Source: Oscheius dolichura
Taxonomy: Eukaryota; Nematoda; Chromadorea; Rhabditida; Rhabditidae
Direction of reading: 5' to 3'
Length of the DNA: 64,000 nt
Assembly: GCA_932521035.1 (NCBI GenBank)
Contig: OW051496.1
Location: 4,836,001 to 4,900,000 of the forward strand
Part shown: positions 20,287-34,600 of the stretch, piece after piece
How positions within the stretch are numbered: the stretch's first letter is position 1
How the letters are laid out: every line of letters starts with the position of its first letter
Program-made: the position numbers and the translations under genes
Notes under the pieces: generated by a model
Database searches by the model: none
Told to the model about the DNA's origin: nothing
The model's input: the letters and a program-made list of their open reading frames with translations, nothing else

Positions 20287-23200
20287 ATGCGGCTGCTCCT
20301 CTTGCTCCTATGTCCGATAGCCCTGGCCCAGGTTGTCCATTTCCCTCCTCGTCCTCATCCTCCCCTTCCAGGTCTACTACCGGCCGATGCCCGTCTACAC
20401 CCAGCCCAATGTCTTCTATCCCGTCCGGACCAACTGCTACAACCGGTGTAATAACCAGAACAGATACCGCTTCAACCTCCGTCCCACGGGTGTGTCCAGA
20501 TTACTGTAGAATGGTTACCAGCGGGGTTTAGGAGTAATTCCGGCAATCCCACCGTCTCCCGCGACTCAGCCAGCTCCCGCGGTGCCAATTCGCTTCACCT
20601 TCACACACGCCTTCACCACCACGCCTGTCCCCACGACGACGGCAACCTTGCCCACTCCTCCTCCGGAGACGCCGGCACCCGAGACACCACAGCCCGAGAG
20701 GGAGACTCAGTCCTCGTTCCCCTATTCCACAACAGTGGCTGAAGCCACCAACGAGGTTCACTCCACCGAGGCTCCCACCACGAGATACATGAGACCCGAA
20801 AGGAAGCAAAGTAAGCACATTCCCTAGGGGAGCAATCAGATATTCAGAGTTCTTCAATCCGTGTCCTTCCGGCCGTCCTCTCTTGAATGAGTTCGACACC
20901 CCGCTCTCCTGTAGCTACACCAACCAGCCTAATGGTGGATGCCCCGAGGACTATTGGTGCCATACCGGAGCTTCCTTCTCAACCACTGCCTGCTGTCCCA
21001 AAACCGAGAGAGGTAGGCGATTGTCTTCCTCCTCTTTACCCAAATGGCTGTAGAAGATCGGTGTGAGCTGCGTCGAGACACCGGAGAGGGAAATGAGCTC
21101 GTGGCCAGGTGGTACTTCGACAAGAATGCCAAGACCTGTAAACGGTAGGAGACTTTCAAAGGGGGAAAATATTGAAATCTCCAGTTTCTTGTACAAGGGA
21201 ATCCGTGGAAATGCTAACAATTTCGTAAGTAAGGCACAGTGCAGCGAGGCCTGCGACACGGAGACGGAGGTGGTCGAGAGAGCCACCCCGTGCCGTCTCT
21301 CGCAGCCGGCCCGGTACAAGAACGGATCGCGGATTATCTGTGGACCGAACGACGCCTCCGCCTGTCCCAAGAACTACTACTGCCACCTGGGAGAGGACCC
21401 CGAGTCGACGGCTTGCTGTGAGGCCAGTGGATGTAAGAGGCCTGCCAGTAAAGGAGAAATGTAGCCATTCAGTGACGGACCCTTGTCTTCTGTCCCTCAA
21501 CGTCGGCCAGGGATCGGCCTCCCTCAAGAGGTTCTACTACAACACCATCGCCCGCCGCTGCACCGAGTTCGTCTATCGCGGCCTCCGAGGAAACGAGAAC
21601 AACTTCTTGACCCAGAAGATCTGCCAGGACACCTGCACAAGTGGGCATTCCTGTCTCTAGTCCTGGAGTTCAGGGGCTTCAGAATCTGCTAATCCCTGTC
21701 GCGCCTCCTCCGGTCCTCGAGTTCGCTGCACATCTGGTGGAAATGAATGCGGAGCTGGACAGTGGTGTCACCTGGGAGAGCACCCAGACACGACGGTGTG
21801 TTGCCAGGAGGAGACCAGCAAGAATGCCTGTGAACAGCCGATGAATGCCGGCGAAGGAAATGCCAATCTCACTCGGTATGGGTTTTTGGAAGAGGAGGAC
21901 AACAACAGTTCAGGTGGTACGCAGACCCAAATGACGAATCCTGTACGAGGGAATGCAAGCAGTTCGGCTACGGAGGACTCAGAGGCAACCAGAACAACTT
22001 CCTGACCAAGGCCGAGTGTGAACAGTCGTGTAAAAGTAAGTGGACGAGGGAGAATATAAGGGACAGAACATTTAGGAGAGTGCAAGTCTCCCTGTGGTTC
22101 GGGACCAATGCTTCTGACCGCCTCTGGTGCTCCTCGCCTCTGTTCGCCTACCGCTCCCTGTCCAAGAAGTCACTGGTGCCACGTGGGAATCACCCCGGAA
22201 ACGACTGTCTGCTGTCCAGCTGGTATCCTCTCCTTCTGCCCCCACTATCTACTCTTCCAGAAACCAATACCTGTGAACTGCCAATAGAGAAGGGACACGG
22301 CAGCTCACACCTGACGAGGTGGCACTTCGAGAGCGCCTCCAAGAAATGCGTCAAGTTCATCTACAGCGGAGAGGGCGGCAACCAGAACATGTTTCTGACC
22401 CAGGATGACTGCAAGGCCGTCTGCCCCGTGTTCGAGAACCCCTGCGGCACGGGGAAGCCTCTCCTCGTGGGCACCGAACCCAAGGTGTGCAGCCCGGCAT
22501 CTCGCTGTCCTTCCACTCACTTTTGCCATATCGGATCCGGTGATGCCCCGAACTATTGCTGTCCTAAGAGTACGAACTATATCTTGATACATATAATAGA
22601 ATATAATTTTAGATGGCGATCCCTGTCAACAGCTGGTGGCCATCGGCACAGGAGGACTGGCCCATAGCAGATACTTCTTCGATAAAGAGACCCGCCAGTG
22701 CAGAGAGTTCATCTACGGAGGGAAGATGGGCAATGCCAACAACTTCCTGACCCAGTCCGACTGCGAACTCGTCTGTCCCGGTTAGAGTCACAAGGAGACA
22801 AAGAAAGGAATAATTACAGTACTCCCAAACCCCTGCAGTCAAGGAGAACCACTTCTGGATCTGCGCAAGGAGCCAGTCATTTGTGGAGGAGAGGATTCTT
22901 GTGCTGCGGGCTACTGGTGCCACGTGGGAGCCACCCCGGAGACGACAAATTGCTGTCCTGGAAGTAGGTTTTTCCATTAAAATTAAAAAGGAGACCATTC
23001 AGCCCGGCGTGCCTGCGACCTGACCCTGTCTGCCGGAGAGGGCAAGTACAACCTGGAGAGGTGGTTCTACGACGGCGGAGTGCAGATGTGTCGGCCGTTC
23101 GTCTACCGGGGAATGAAGGGAAATGCCAACAATTTCCTCACGAAGCAAGCCTGTCGCCAGGCCTGTAAAGAGGTCAACCCCTGTGGATACGGCGAGCCGC

Positions 23201-23903
23201 TGGCCGATAAGAACGGCGACCGGATACAGTGTACCGGAGGACAGAAGATCGACAGCTGCCCGGGAGACTACTACTGCCACGTGGGCGGAACCGCCCTCAA
23301 CACTGTCTGCTGTCCCCGAAGACGTAGATCCTCCCGTAATTCCTCTGTAATCTTCTCTCTTTAGGGGTCGATCCTTGTGACCAGCCGAGAGACGTCGGCG
23401 CCGGAGGAGAGGGCCTGCCCCGGTGGTTCTTCGACAGACGGGAAAACAGATGTCTGCCCTTCACCTACGGAGGAATGGGCGGCAACGAGAACAATTTCAT
23501 CAGCCAGAGCACCTGCCTCAAACAGTGTCCAGGTTAGAGGATGCCGGTCTCCCCGAATATCTTTCCTTCAGAGTACCGTAACTACTGTCCCCACGGGATC
23601 CCCCTGATCGAGAGCGACAAGATCATCTCCTGCGGGATCGACAAGGGCTGTCCCGAGGGCTTCATCTGCCACATGAGCAGCGAGTTCAACGTGTCCGTCT
23701 GCTGCCAGGACCCGATGGACTTCTGCCTGTCGCCGCGAGACCCCGGGCCGTGTACCAGCTTCGAGCCTCGATTTGGCTATGATCCGGCCACGGACACCTG
23801 CATCGAGTACAAATATGGAGGATGCGAGGGGACCCTGAACAACTTCAAGTCACTGCAGAGGTGTACGGAGATCTGTTGTAAGGAATACAAAAAGAGGCAC
23901 TGA
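20287..23903 (+). CDS. secreted multi-domain Kunitz/lustrin-cysteine protein
   Basis: A signal peptide (MRLLLLLLCPIALAQ) is followed by a proline/tyrosine-rich segment, a threonine/proline-rich mucin-like stretch (about 20540-20810), then eight alternations of a lustrin-type cysteine domain (pattern NPC..G.PL...C...CP..Y.CH.G....CCP) and a Kunitz domain. Kunitz domains lie near 21054-21258, 21471-21641, 21825-22034, 22265-22434, 22620-22783, 23005-23175, 23385-23531 and 23713-23880. The first seven keep the framework (WYFD, FxYxGxxGNxNNF) but lack the second and fourth cysteines (GEGN instead of GPC; GLRGN or GMKGN instead of GGCxGN). Only the last (PRDPGPCTSFEPRFGYD, YKYGGCEGTLNNF) has all six. 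The third has an extra cysteine (CTREC). The protein is probably extracellular or cuticular. Only the last domain looks like a canonical protease inhibitor. Confidence 0.88.
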
Positions 23904-24099
23904 CGAGGACGAGGACGAAGACGACTCAACCCAGATACAGGTGGAATATTCTTGTTGTTAGGCTGCTCATGATCTCCGCTTTTTTTCTATTAAATATTCA
24001 TTCATTTTCTATTGTTTTTAAGTGTAAAACCAAAAAAGCTACCCGTCGGCATAAAATGGCACTGGATTGAAGCGAAACTAAAAAGGGAGAAAGAAGCAG

Positions 24100-25358
24100 C
24101 TATGTCCTCTCGGGTTTGATCTTCTCGTAATGGAACAGGCGTCCCTTCTGGAGCATTTCCAGTCGGCCCGTCCCGTTTGTGGCTTTTCTGAAAAGAGAAA
24201 AACTGGAAATGGGAGATCGAGGGAATTACTTGAAGAGGGTGTCGAACTCGTTCTTGGCAAACTCGTAGAATTCCCTCTCCATTTTGTAGATCGGACTCCG
24301 CTTGACGACGGAGATCGTCTGGTCATTCGGAGCCACCTTCCTCTTCGTCGACCGCAGATGAGCTCGTGTCTCTGTATGACTCGTCTTTCATCTAATTATC
24401 ACTGTCTTACCGTCGAGGGACAAGAAATAGTCGAGTGCCCCTTTGAAGAACCGGGGAAAGGTGTGTTCCAGAAGGGCTATGAAGTCGGGCAGCCTCTCCG
24501 TCAACCCCACGAGGGCATAGTGCTCGACCAAGTTTCTTTTAGCCTGGACTAGGGCCTCCTCATTCCCGGGTTCGCTAAGCATATTCAAAAATAGAAAGGC
24601 TAGAAGAGTCTTACGTGCAGAAGTGATGATGGCCGCAGAAGTAGGGAATCTGGACCCAGAGCTGTTTCACGTCGCAGTCCTTGCCTCCCCGGGCGACACA
24701 GTCGTCGAATGTCTGAATAAGTGAAGACGATACACGGCAGAATGGCCTGCCCCACCTCGTTGTTCCCCGCCCGGCTCCGTTTCAGTCCGATTCGATAGTT
24801 ATCCCCGTAACGAAGAAAGTAATAATGGGACAGGAGACGGTCCAACGGCTCGCGGAGCAGATTTATGTAAATGGGATTGGGATATCCGAACCTATAGCTA
24901 TATTCTAGTAAAAGTAGGGAGGAGGGCTACCTTGTGAAGTCGACAAAAGCCATATGGCCATGGTAGAAGGCCGGGAGACGGTCCCTCCACGAGGTAACAT
25001 TGGAGACAAACTCGAATTGATCTCCTAGACTCAATATCTGAATACGTGTCTTTTCTACACACGTGACCCATAAAACCTGTCTATTTTTTGTGATATTCAC
25101 GTGGATGACATTGAATCCATTCTGCTTGAAGAGATCATACGCAACTGCGTTTGTCAGTGTCGTCGACGCAGTCTTTGGTACCTGAAGGAGATCAATTTCA
25201 TCGTTTTTGATAGTCCGAACCCTGTTGTAAACGATAATTTGTCCGAAAATATGATTATTTGCAGATGTAGAGGAGTTTTGATGGGAAAAGAGGTAAAATA
25301 AGAGGAGTAGAACCAGTCCGTTTAATAATATCAAATGTTTCTTGGTCACAGAGAACAT
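24100..25358 (-). CDS. hst-2: heparan sulfate 2-O-sulfotransferase
   Basis: A type II membrane protein starting [20 protein letters not shown], with one signal-anchor segment. The 5'-phosphosulfate-binding motif is [20 protein letters not shown]. The 3'-phosphate motif is around [34 protein letters not shown] carries the histidine pair of the HS2ST active site. Further family matches are [65 protein letters not shown] and a C-terminus ending [12 protein letters not shown]. The family moves sulfate from PAPS to the 2-O of iduronate/glucuronate in heparan sulfate, in the Golgi. One intron splits TKNRQ from ILSLGDQF; others are of similar short size. HS2ST shapes cell-guidance and growth-factor signalling in worms. 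Confidence 0.92.
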
Positions 25359-26185
25359 AACTCCATGCCAAAGGCGAGGGGAACTGTTGAAGCACTGATA
25401 GAAATCGGCAAGACAAGGACGCGCGCACGTGAAAATGGACGAGGCACCCCGAGACCCGTCCTATACTGACCATCTGACCATTTAACTCACTCGCGTCCTC
25501 CCTCCCCTTTTATGAGCTACTGTCGACGCCATTCTAGACGATTTCTTTGTATCAGCTTTTCTCATTTGTTCCATCTCGCGTCTAATTTTATGCACTTTTC
25601 GTATTCCAATTTTTTTGAAATGACTCAAGCTCTTCGATAAATACAGAAGAATTTTCCCAGTCTTTATTTGTATTTGAAGAAGTAGTATATGTTATTTCTA
25701 TCCGCTTCATAGTTTTATTTTCTTGCAATGCTTCCGGCCAAATGTGGAATGCCGTCGATAAGGTCAGCACGTAGCACGTGCTTCGATCTCGTTGATTCGC
25801 ATCTATTCCAAGCATCCCTTTTCAACCACTCTTCTTTAGTTTCCTGCGCCGCATTATTTGTTCCCCCTTTCTCACGTGTTTATGCTACCGAGAACTTCAA
25901 GCTTGTAATCTTTGCTCCATGTATGTGTATATTACTTTTCTACATTGCTAAAATGCTGAATGCAGATCAATATAGACGGGCTTTCATTTCTTTTTAGCCC
26001 TATAAAATTATAAGACCTTTTTACCGCCAATACTCAACACCTTCCACTCTGCAACTTCTGCTATCTTATCCCAAGCCTTTTCCTGCGTCAGCGAATGTTG
26101 ACCTTCTCTCTGTACTCTATCGCAGTCCAACCTTGCCTTCAACTTATCATGCACGTGATTTTACTAACTGCTGGAATTTTTAGAG
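25359..26185. other. intergenic between the hst-2 and idh-2 starts
   Basis: A divergent gap of about 830 bp. A minus-strand frame (25588-25815, MLGIDANQRDRSTCYVLTLS...) and a plus-strand frame (25728-25997) overlap, and neither has a recognisable domain or exon partners. I leave both uncalled. The gap ends with ggaatttttag two bases before the idh-2 ATG. Confidence 0.4.
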
Positions 26186-27881
<1,696 letters not shown>

Positions 27882-27989
27882 TGTGCATATTTCAGGAATG
27901 AATATGGGTTGTAATTCTTTGTAGAAATAAACTTTTAATATGATAATAACAAACAACATTGATAGAAAACTACGGCAAATACGAGTAGC

Positions 27990-28335
27990 CAATAGGCTAT
28001 GAGATCAGTTGACGCGAATACGAAAAATATAAAGAAAAATCAACAAAATACTCGGGACTGAAACGAGATAACAAGCTCTCGTAAAAATACAAATATGAAA
28101 GAAAAGAAATACCATCAGGACCGGAAAAAGATAAATTGACTGTGTGTGATAGTGATAGTAAAGAAGCCTCGGCCACAATAAGATGCCCAAAGTAAAATCA
28201 GCGCATACTTCAATATTTACAAAGACGTCAGATGCCATTGATAAAAGATGTCTTTGAATATCTGAAAGACACGGAATTAAAACAACGTTTTCCCATACTT
28301 CTTTAAAAGAGATCATTTGCATAGACTAAATTAAA
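27990..28335 (-). CDS. hypothetical, possible last exon of the USP gene or a small membrane protein
   Basis: A minus-strand open frame (28005-28322) reads MQMISFKEVWENVVLIPCLS and then a strongly hydrophobic stretch with LLYYHYHTQSIYLFPVLMVF. A splice acceptor (tttaatttag) lies just upstream. The upstream USP frame ends at 28440 in the bases aggtaag, which are also a good donor site, so this could be an alternative 3' exon. No domain is recognised. It lies tail to tail with idh-2. Confidence 0.2.
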
Positions 28336-28439
28336 TTGTACATATATTTCGACCTGGAAACCATAAAATATGATGTTGCTTATTGTTTCAATAAACAAAA
28401 ATACTCGAAGAGATTGAAAACGCACTAAACTGATAGATC

Positions 28440-31171
28440 TTACCTATTAAAATTCCCGTTTCCATTATAACCGTTTATCTTCGAAGTGAACCCGTTTGTT
28501 TTGTGTGATGAAAATGATGAATTAGACTTATACACCCCTGTCTCTGATTTTTTAGTAGGTAGAAATGGCATATCCTCACGTCGACTGAAACACAAACTAG
28601 TAGTTAAAATCAAAACTGACCTGTAAACTAGAAGATATGGATTACTAGCCATAACTTTTTGACTAGAAACTCCTGTCACGGCCTCGTCATCAAAAAGAAA
28701 CCACTGCTTATGGTCGAATCCTCGACAATATGCAATATAATGTCCGTGATCAACAGTGGTTCCCAAATGTTCTACTACTGAGGTTAAAACGTACTCAGTA
28801 CAACTAGTAGGTGCAGCCTCAGAGAGATATTTGGTAAGGTCAATGTCAATCTATAAAATAAATTAGATTTTCGCTTCACAAAATCAAACCTCTGGTGTGA
28901 CTGGCAACCTGATTTTCTGTCCAAAAGCATTAAACCTTTTTAACTGAACCAGAAGAACAGCAGGTGGCCGCAAAACTTTTGTTTTTCTTGTAGCAGCAGT
29001 CTTTTTGGCACACTTCTTACAGTCGAAAGAGCTAACAACTTCATCTCTAAAATAGTTGTCAATCAGAAAAGAAATCCTCGCATGGTCGGCGTCAGGTCTC
29101 GCTTTTCTGCAATGAAATCCTATGTATAGTTATAAGAAACACCCACTTTATAGCTAAGTTCAATTCACGAATACGCTCATAATTGGTATAAACAGATCTA
29201 CAAGCGTCACATGTCACTTGATTTCGAAGAGTTCCTCCAAATATTTGTTCTATAGGGGTAGACGGCTTGGTATTTCTGGAAAAAAAATTATAAAATAAGC
29301 TTTCAACCTACACTCCGTTTATAACATTGCTATTTTTGTTATTGTTAACGGGAGGATCAATAGCGTCAAGAAGAAGAGCCAGTAATTCATGAGCGTCTTC
29401 TTGCATGCCATGAATATGACTAGGAAAGATACCTGAAATACGAAATACATGAAAGTAAAGTGGAACTAACGGCGAAGATGTGGTCGGATCCAATTTGTAG
29501 ATAACGTATTGTATGTTGACAAGGATCGCTTTAAATGAGATAGTTTCAGTGAACAAGCAACGCAGTTATTTGTACCGCGAGAACCTTAAAAAGTTTATCT
29601 TTAACTATTACATAAGATAACTTACAGATACTGTCATGATGGCGTTCGATGAGGTAACGGCAAAGCGGAGCCGTATGCGTAATTACTTGTAGAATCGCAT
29701 TCAAAAAACAATCGTTTGAATTATTAAAAAGTCCAGACCCTCGTGTACGTCCGATCTAAATAATTTTACTACAAATTAGAATATCCTTACAATATTTTGA
29801 CACCCGCTCCAATTCCAGGCAGATATGGTGGATTTGTCCATAATGGGATATGCCATCTCTTTTTCACCTCTTTCCGATAGCAGCCTTTTTCTTTTAAGCG
29901 CTGATGGCGTAGGTATACCTAAACACTTCTTTAAATGTGTAATATTTGTTGACAAGCGAAGACTATGTGAAATAAAATAATTAAAGCTAACATTCAGCTG
30001 CTCGCTTTTGTAGCAGTGCAGATTTAGGTTCAGTCAGCGGGAACTTCGACGGCTTCAATGGGCCTATGATCGTATGTGGAGAGAGAGCACGATCTTTAGA
30101 TGCAGCAGGTGGCTTAAACCCCTAAAACTGCTTTACAAAAGATAATAGATACGGCCAAACCTTTCCTTCCGCCTCATTGTTATTACAATCATCGTCAGAC
30201 GACTCTTCGGTATAGGGTACCAGCGGACTGCTAATTGATCGGACAGTCGTAAGCTCTTTCTTAGTAATAGTTTCTTTCCCTATTTTGATTGTCATCATTT
30301 TTGGTTTGATAATGGTTGAATTTGAGAAAGTAGTAGACAAAGTTTTTTTTGCCTTTTCAGAAGAACCGTTTATATTGCTTGGAGGAATTGATTTTACAGA
30401 CGGTGGCATTACCGGACCAATAAACCTGAAATAGATCTTAGCGACAAATTTAAATAACTCCTTACTCATCAGAAGTGCTCGGTTGGTTATTAGCAACATT
30501 TTCAGTTGAGGCGTCTTTATAGCCGTTTTTGACATAATCAGAACTGAAAGGAACATTCATGCAGCTTTAAAAAAACTTACTTGTCTATCTTTTCGACATC
30601 CTCTGAAGCTTTCTGTAACGTCTCGAAGTCATCGTCTACCAAAAACTTGGATACATGAATTGCTAAATGCGACGGGCTTTTGGATTTGGAACGACGAGCT
30701 TAAATTACTCCTGTTTTTAATAACGGAAGACTAACCATCAGACAAAGGTGTGAGCGGGCTGGAAACATTTGTCAGCTCTTTTGTGTAGGATAGTGGGCTC
30801 GATGAGGTAGTAGAGCTTTCATCGTAAACACTTCCATCGTCATTGCCCGTTTCTGGACTTTGTGATTTCAGCAGTTTGTCTGGCACAAGAACTGAAACAT
30901 TTGGTGAAGCAATAATAACCAAAAGTCTTTATCACCAGTATTTCTTCTATCTAACAAATTCCTGTGGAAATAAATCGAAAATTTCAGAATAAAAAACATA
31001 CGTTGGTAATTGCTGGGAATAGTACCATTATGAAGAACACAAGTGGATGCCGACGAAAAATTCAAACTTTCTTGTAGAAGCTGAAACATACGCATATAAT
31101 GAATAAAATAAACTAACGATTTTGGTATCAGTACTCCACACAAGCGAAGAGAGACCAATTTCTGAAGGCAT
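28440..31171 (-). CDS. ubiquitin carboxyl-terminal hydrolase (USP/C19, USP36/42-like)
   Basis: The N-terminus begins MPSEIGLSSLVWSTDTKI and runs through a long serine-rich, probably disordered region split by short introns. The catalytic domain starts near 29745: the Cys box is FNNSNDCFLNAILQVITHTA (NDC instead of the usual NTC), followed by HGMQEDAHELLALLLDAIDP, IFGGTLRNQVTCDACRSVYT with a zinc-binding CxxC, a second CKKCAKK pair, LVQLKRFNAFGQKIRLPVTP, and the His box GTTVDHGHYIAYCRGFD with WFLFDDEAVTGVS. The order matches USP36/USP42-type enzymes, which deubiquitinate nucleolar or histone substrates. The C-terminal tail (KTNGFTSKINGYNGNGNFNR) is short. The catalytic Cys and His are intact. 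The substrate cannot be inferred. Confidence 0.85.
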
Positions 31172-31623
31172 TTACCACTTCCCGATACTATTCACGAGCA
31201 TTACAGGGGCTTAAGGACAAAGTTATTTTCAGATGGAAGAGGAAAGCTATAGAAAAATGGATTATGAATAATACACACATTGATTGGGATGGAAAAATTA
31301 TGAAAATTTAGAAAAATTACATTTTTTTTAACTTCTAGGACGTCGATCGTCCGAATGAAAACATTTTTTTATTTATTGGCAAATTGCCACAAAAGCACGA
31401 GGTAAACAAAAAAAAAGATTTTATGCGAGTTTCCTTTCAAAGCGCCGCTGAAACAAACTGACATGTCGGGTCTTCGTTCCAGGACCCAGGCGGGAAATCA
31501 ATATTTTCAAAACCACGTCGGATCCCGGGAAAAAATTTAAAAGCAAATATTTATTTTTTTATAAAAAATTTTATATACAATAAAAAAATAGCACTATTCC
31601 CGTAAATCAAAGTGAATCATATA
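31172..31623. other. AT-rich intergenic between ZNFX1 3' end and USP 5' end
   Basis: Both flanking genes are on the minus strand. No coding sequence is supported. There is a small imperfect stem at 31465-31490 (gggtc...gaccc). Confidence 0.4.
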
Positions 31624-34600
31624 TTAGAAATCAGGTAAAACAAAGTCGAATTTTATCTGCGATTCAGCGGAGAGCACCTTCTCATTGAGATAATTAAGAA
31701 AACGTGCTAAAAACTTTTGGCTTTTTTATAAACTTATAAACTTACTGTATTGTTTTGCATAATCGTCTCCATATGTGCATTGTTTGAAGTTTTTGGTAAG
31801 ATTTTTAAGTTCTCTCACTTGGTTGGATGTCAGGTCTGCTTGGTTAGTTTGCGCAAAGGATAATTTTCTCTCGGTGCTTTTCGTATAAAATTGAGCAAAT
31901 TTCCAAATCTATAGACACTAAAGATTAACAATTAAAAAGATTCGCACCGTTAAATTAAAAAGGACTTTGTAGAAAAGATATCGAGCATAAGGAACAATGG
32001 CACCTCTCAGCTGCGATTTACTCTTCACTTCAAGATCACTCCGGCAATCTTCAAGTGTGGTCCTCTGAAAATCGGAATATTAAAAGCTAGTAAAATTATA
32101 TTACAGTGTAACCGAATATTTGCCGCTTGAAAATAAAGCTATCAATCCATTCGGTAAAGTTAGATGGCCCAGTAACATTTTTTCCATAATCTCTACAGCA
32201 ATCCCATACAGCACTGTACATTTCACACAGACATTGAAGAAACCTTAAAACAATTATACGGGATAAATAAAAATACGAACAAAGCAAGGTCTTTCAGAAC
32301 AGCAAGTTTCTTCGTTCCTTTTGCAATTTCTTGTTCAATATCAGTGGTGATGTTCTTAATTAGATTTGACAGCGGAGTCAAGTCTAGTATGTTTCTATAG
32401 GTCTTGTATTCCTTCTGGGTATTCTTGACTTGCAACTTTTGCATCGCTTTGACAGCCATTTTACTTTCCAATAAAACAGTGTGAGTTGAGCACGCATCGT
32501 TGCAGCCTTTTTCTTTTATCTAAAAGTACTGTAGTGAATATCAGGGATAAATAACATACGAAATATGCATCCAGGGCTGCCTTTTTCACTATTTTGGCAT
32601 ATCTCTTAACTCCATTAAGTGACCCTTCACATACTGGACATCTCGGCATTGTCTTCTCCTCTTGTAGCTGCGTAACGTAATCATCAAGAATCTAAAACAA
32701 CTAATTTTAAGAAATGTACGGGGTTACCTGCACAGGTACAATATGCCCGCATAGTGGAATACTAATAAGATGATGGAATTCATTCTCGTTCATGTTATTT
32801 CTAATGATAAGGCTCTTATATGCTTTTCTACTGCAGGTACCACAAATATCTAAACAGAGGTTAAGTACTTGATGACATATGAAATTGTACCTGGACACAC
32901 TTCACCGCACATTCCAAGGCATGCATGCGAGCATTTCAACTGTGATGAACAAGTTTGATCACAAGGTTTTACGTCGCAGACTTCATAGCATTGGCGTTGG
33001 CAAGCTCGATGTAGACAACTATTGTCACATTTTCGAGTGCACAAGATGCACTGTTTACTGCAGTTTCTGTTAAATACCTAAATGGAAATTAGAAGTGGAC
33101 AGTAGTAATGCAAAATACCACAGCACCCTTATTTAAACTTTTTTTTGACGAGCCACAAGTAACGTGCGAGCATCCGTTATTACATTCAGAAATACAATCA
33201 CCACACGAATCGCCACATCAAAAACAAAGTATTTTGTAAAAATTATGAGGGTAATTACCTTTTGCCACAATGGTGTCCACATTTGAGGTACTTTTTACAA
33301 TCTTCGGAGCAAATATGTTTACCATTTACAAAACATTCCCCACATTTTCCTTCACAAAAATGTCCACACGGCAGTTCTTGGCAACATGGCGTAATACAGT
33401 ATTTTCTATCATCTCCGGAATAGCAAGGCACATCACATTCATGTCCACAAGTTAAAAGACGGAAAACTGGATACTGACATACTTCCGTTAAAGGATTCCG
33501 TGAACAAGGCATAACTTTCGGATGTCCACAGCTCAACGTTCTTTCTACATCCTGAAAATTCAAGTCCTTTCTATGAAAATAATAAAGCAAACCGTCATGC
33601 ATTTAATTGTACAAATGTCTCCACATAACTCTTGGCATAAATGCCCACAGGGGAGCTCTTGGTCACAGGTACTAGTGCATTTCAGCTCTCGCTTTCGATT
33701 ATGACATGCTGTGATCAAAACGTGTCCACAAGGAAAATCAATGTCAATATCCTCCTCACAATATGTTTTACACGGCCTGCTACACACTTCGCGACATCGA
33801 TGATTACAATTCAGAATCTCTTCACACTGCTCGACGCACTGTGCTTTCTCTGCTGCATGGCAAGGCACATTCGTTACATGCCCACATTTCAAAGTTATCG
33901 TTTCTACCTGTTGACATAAACCACATTCCTGGAAATTTAAATGAATTAAAACGGGATAAAACCAGACTTCAAAACATCTTCTTGAGCATTCGTGTAAGAA
34001 TTCCTTATTATTGCATCGCCTATTACAGGAAGCCTGGCATCGATAGAAAGTGTGATCATCAATGGGATGACAGCTGAAAAAAGTTATGTTAACGATCCTT
34101 AGGTGTAAGCAAACTTTCTTCCACATTTATGGCCGCAACTGAGGACGAATCCACAAAGTGCATCACAGCCACCGTCGGGAGATTTTATCGCGAATTCAGA
34201 AGGACTTCGAATGTGTTGAATAGTTCCGTGTGGTCGACATTTTATAGGAAAACTATTTCCAACACTTTTTGCGGCTTGCAATCTAAACAGCAAATAGGTT
34301 ATAAAAAACATCTTTCCAACGATGTGTTTATTTTGTGCCACAATTCAGATTTTGAAGCAAGATGTTCAGCATTACCGATAATATACATCCCATGTTTTGC
34401 ACGAGTCAACGCTACGCAGATACGGTTAGCTGTCTAAGTTTCTCGGATAAGAAATAGTAATGTACGAAGCTTACTTTAAGGAAACCTATAGTAGGTCCCT
34501 GGGAGCGAACAAGTGAGACGATAAGAATCTTGTTTTCTTTACCTTGAAAACTATCCACAGTTTCAACAGCAATTGCTGGCCCATTATTTCCAGATGTTGC

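Noticed and set aside
30795..30820. A let-7-like string (tgaggtagtag)
   Set aside because: It lies in a USP coding exon on the opposite strand and has no complementary arm nearby to form a precursor hairpin.
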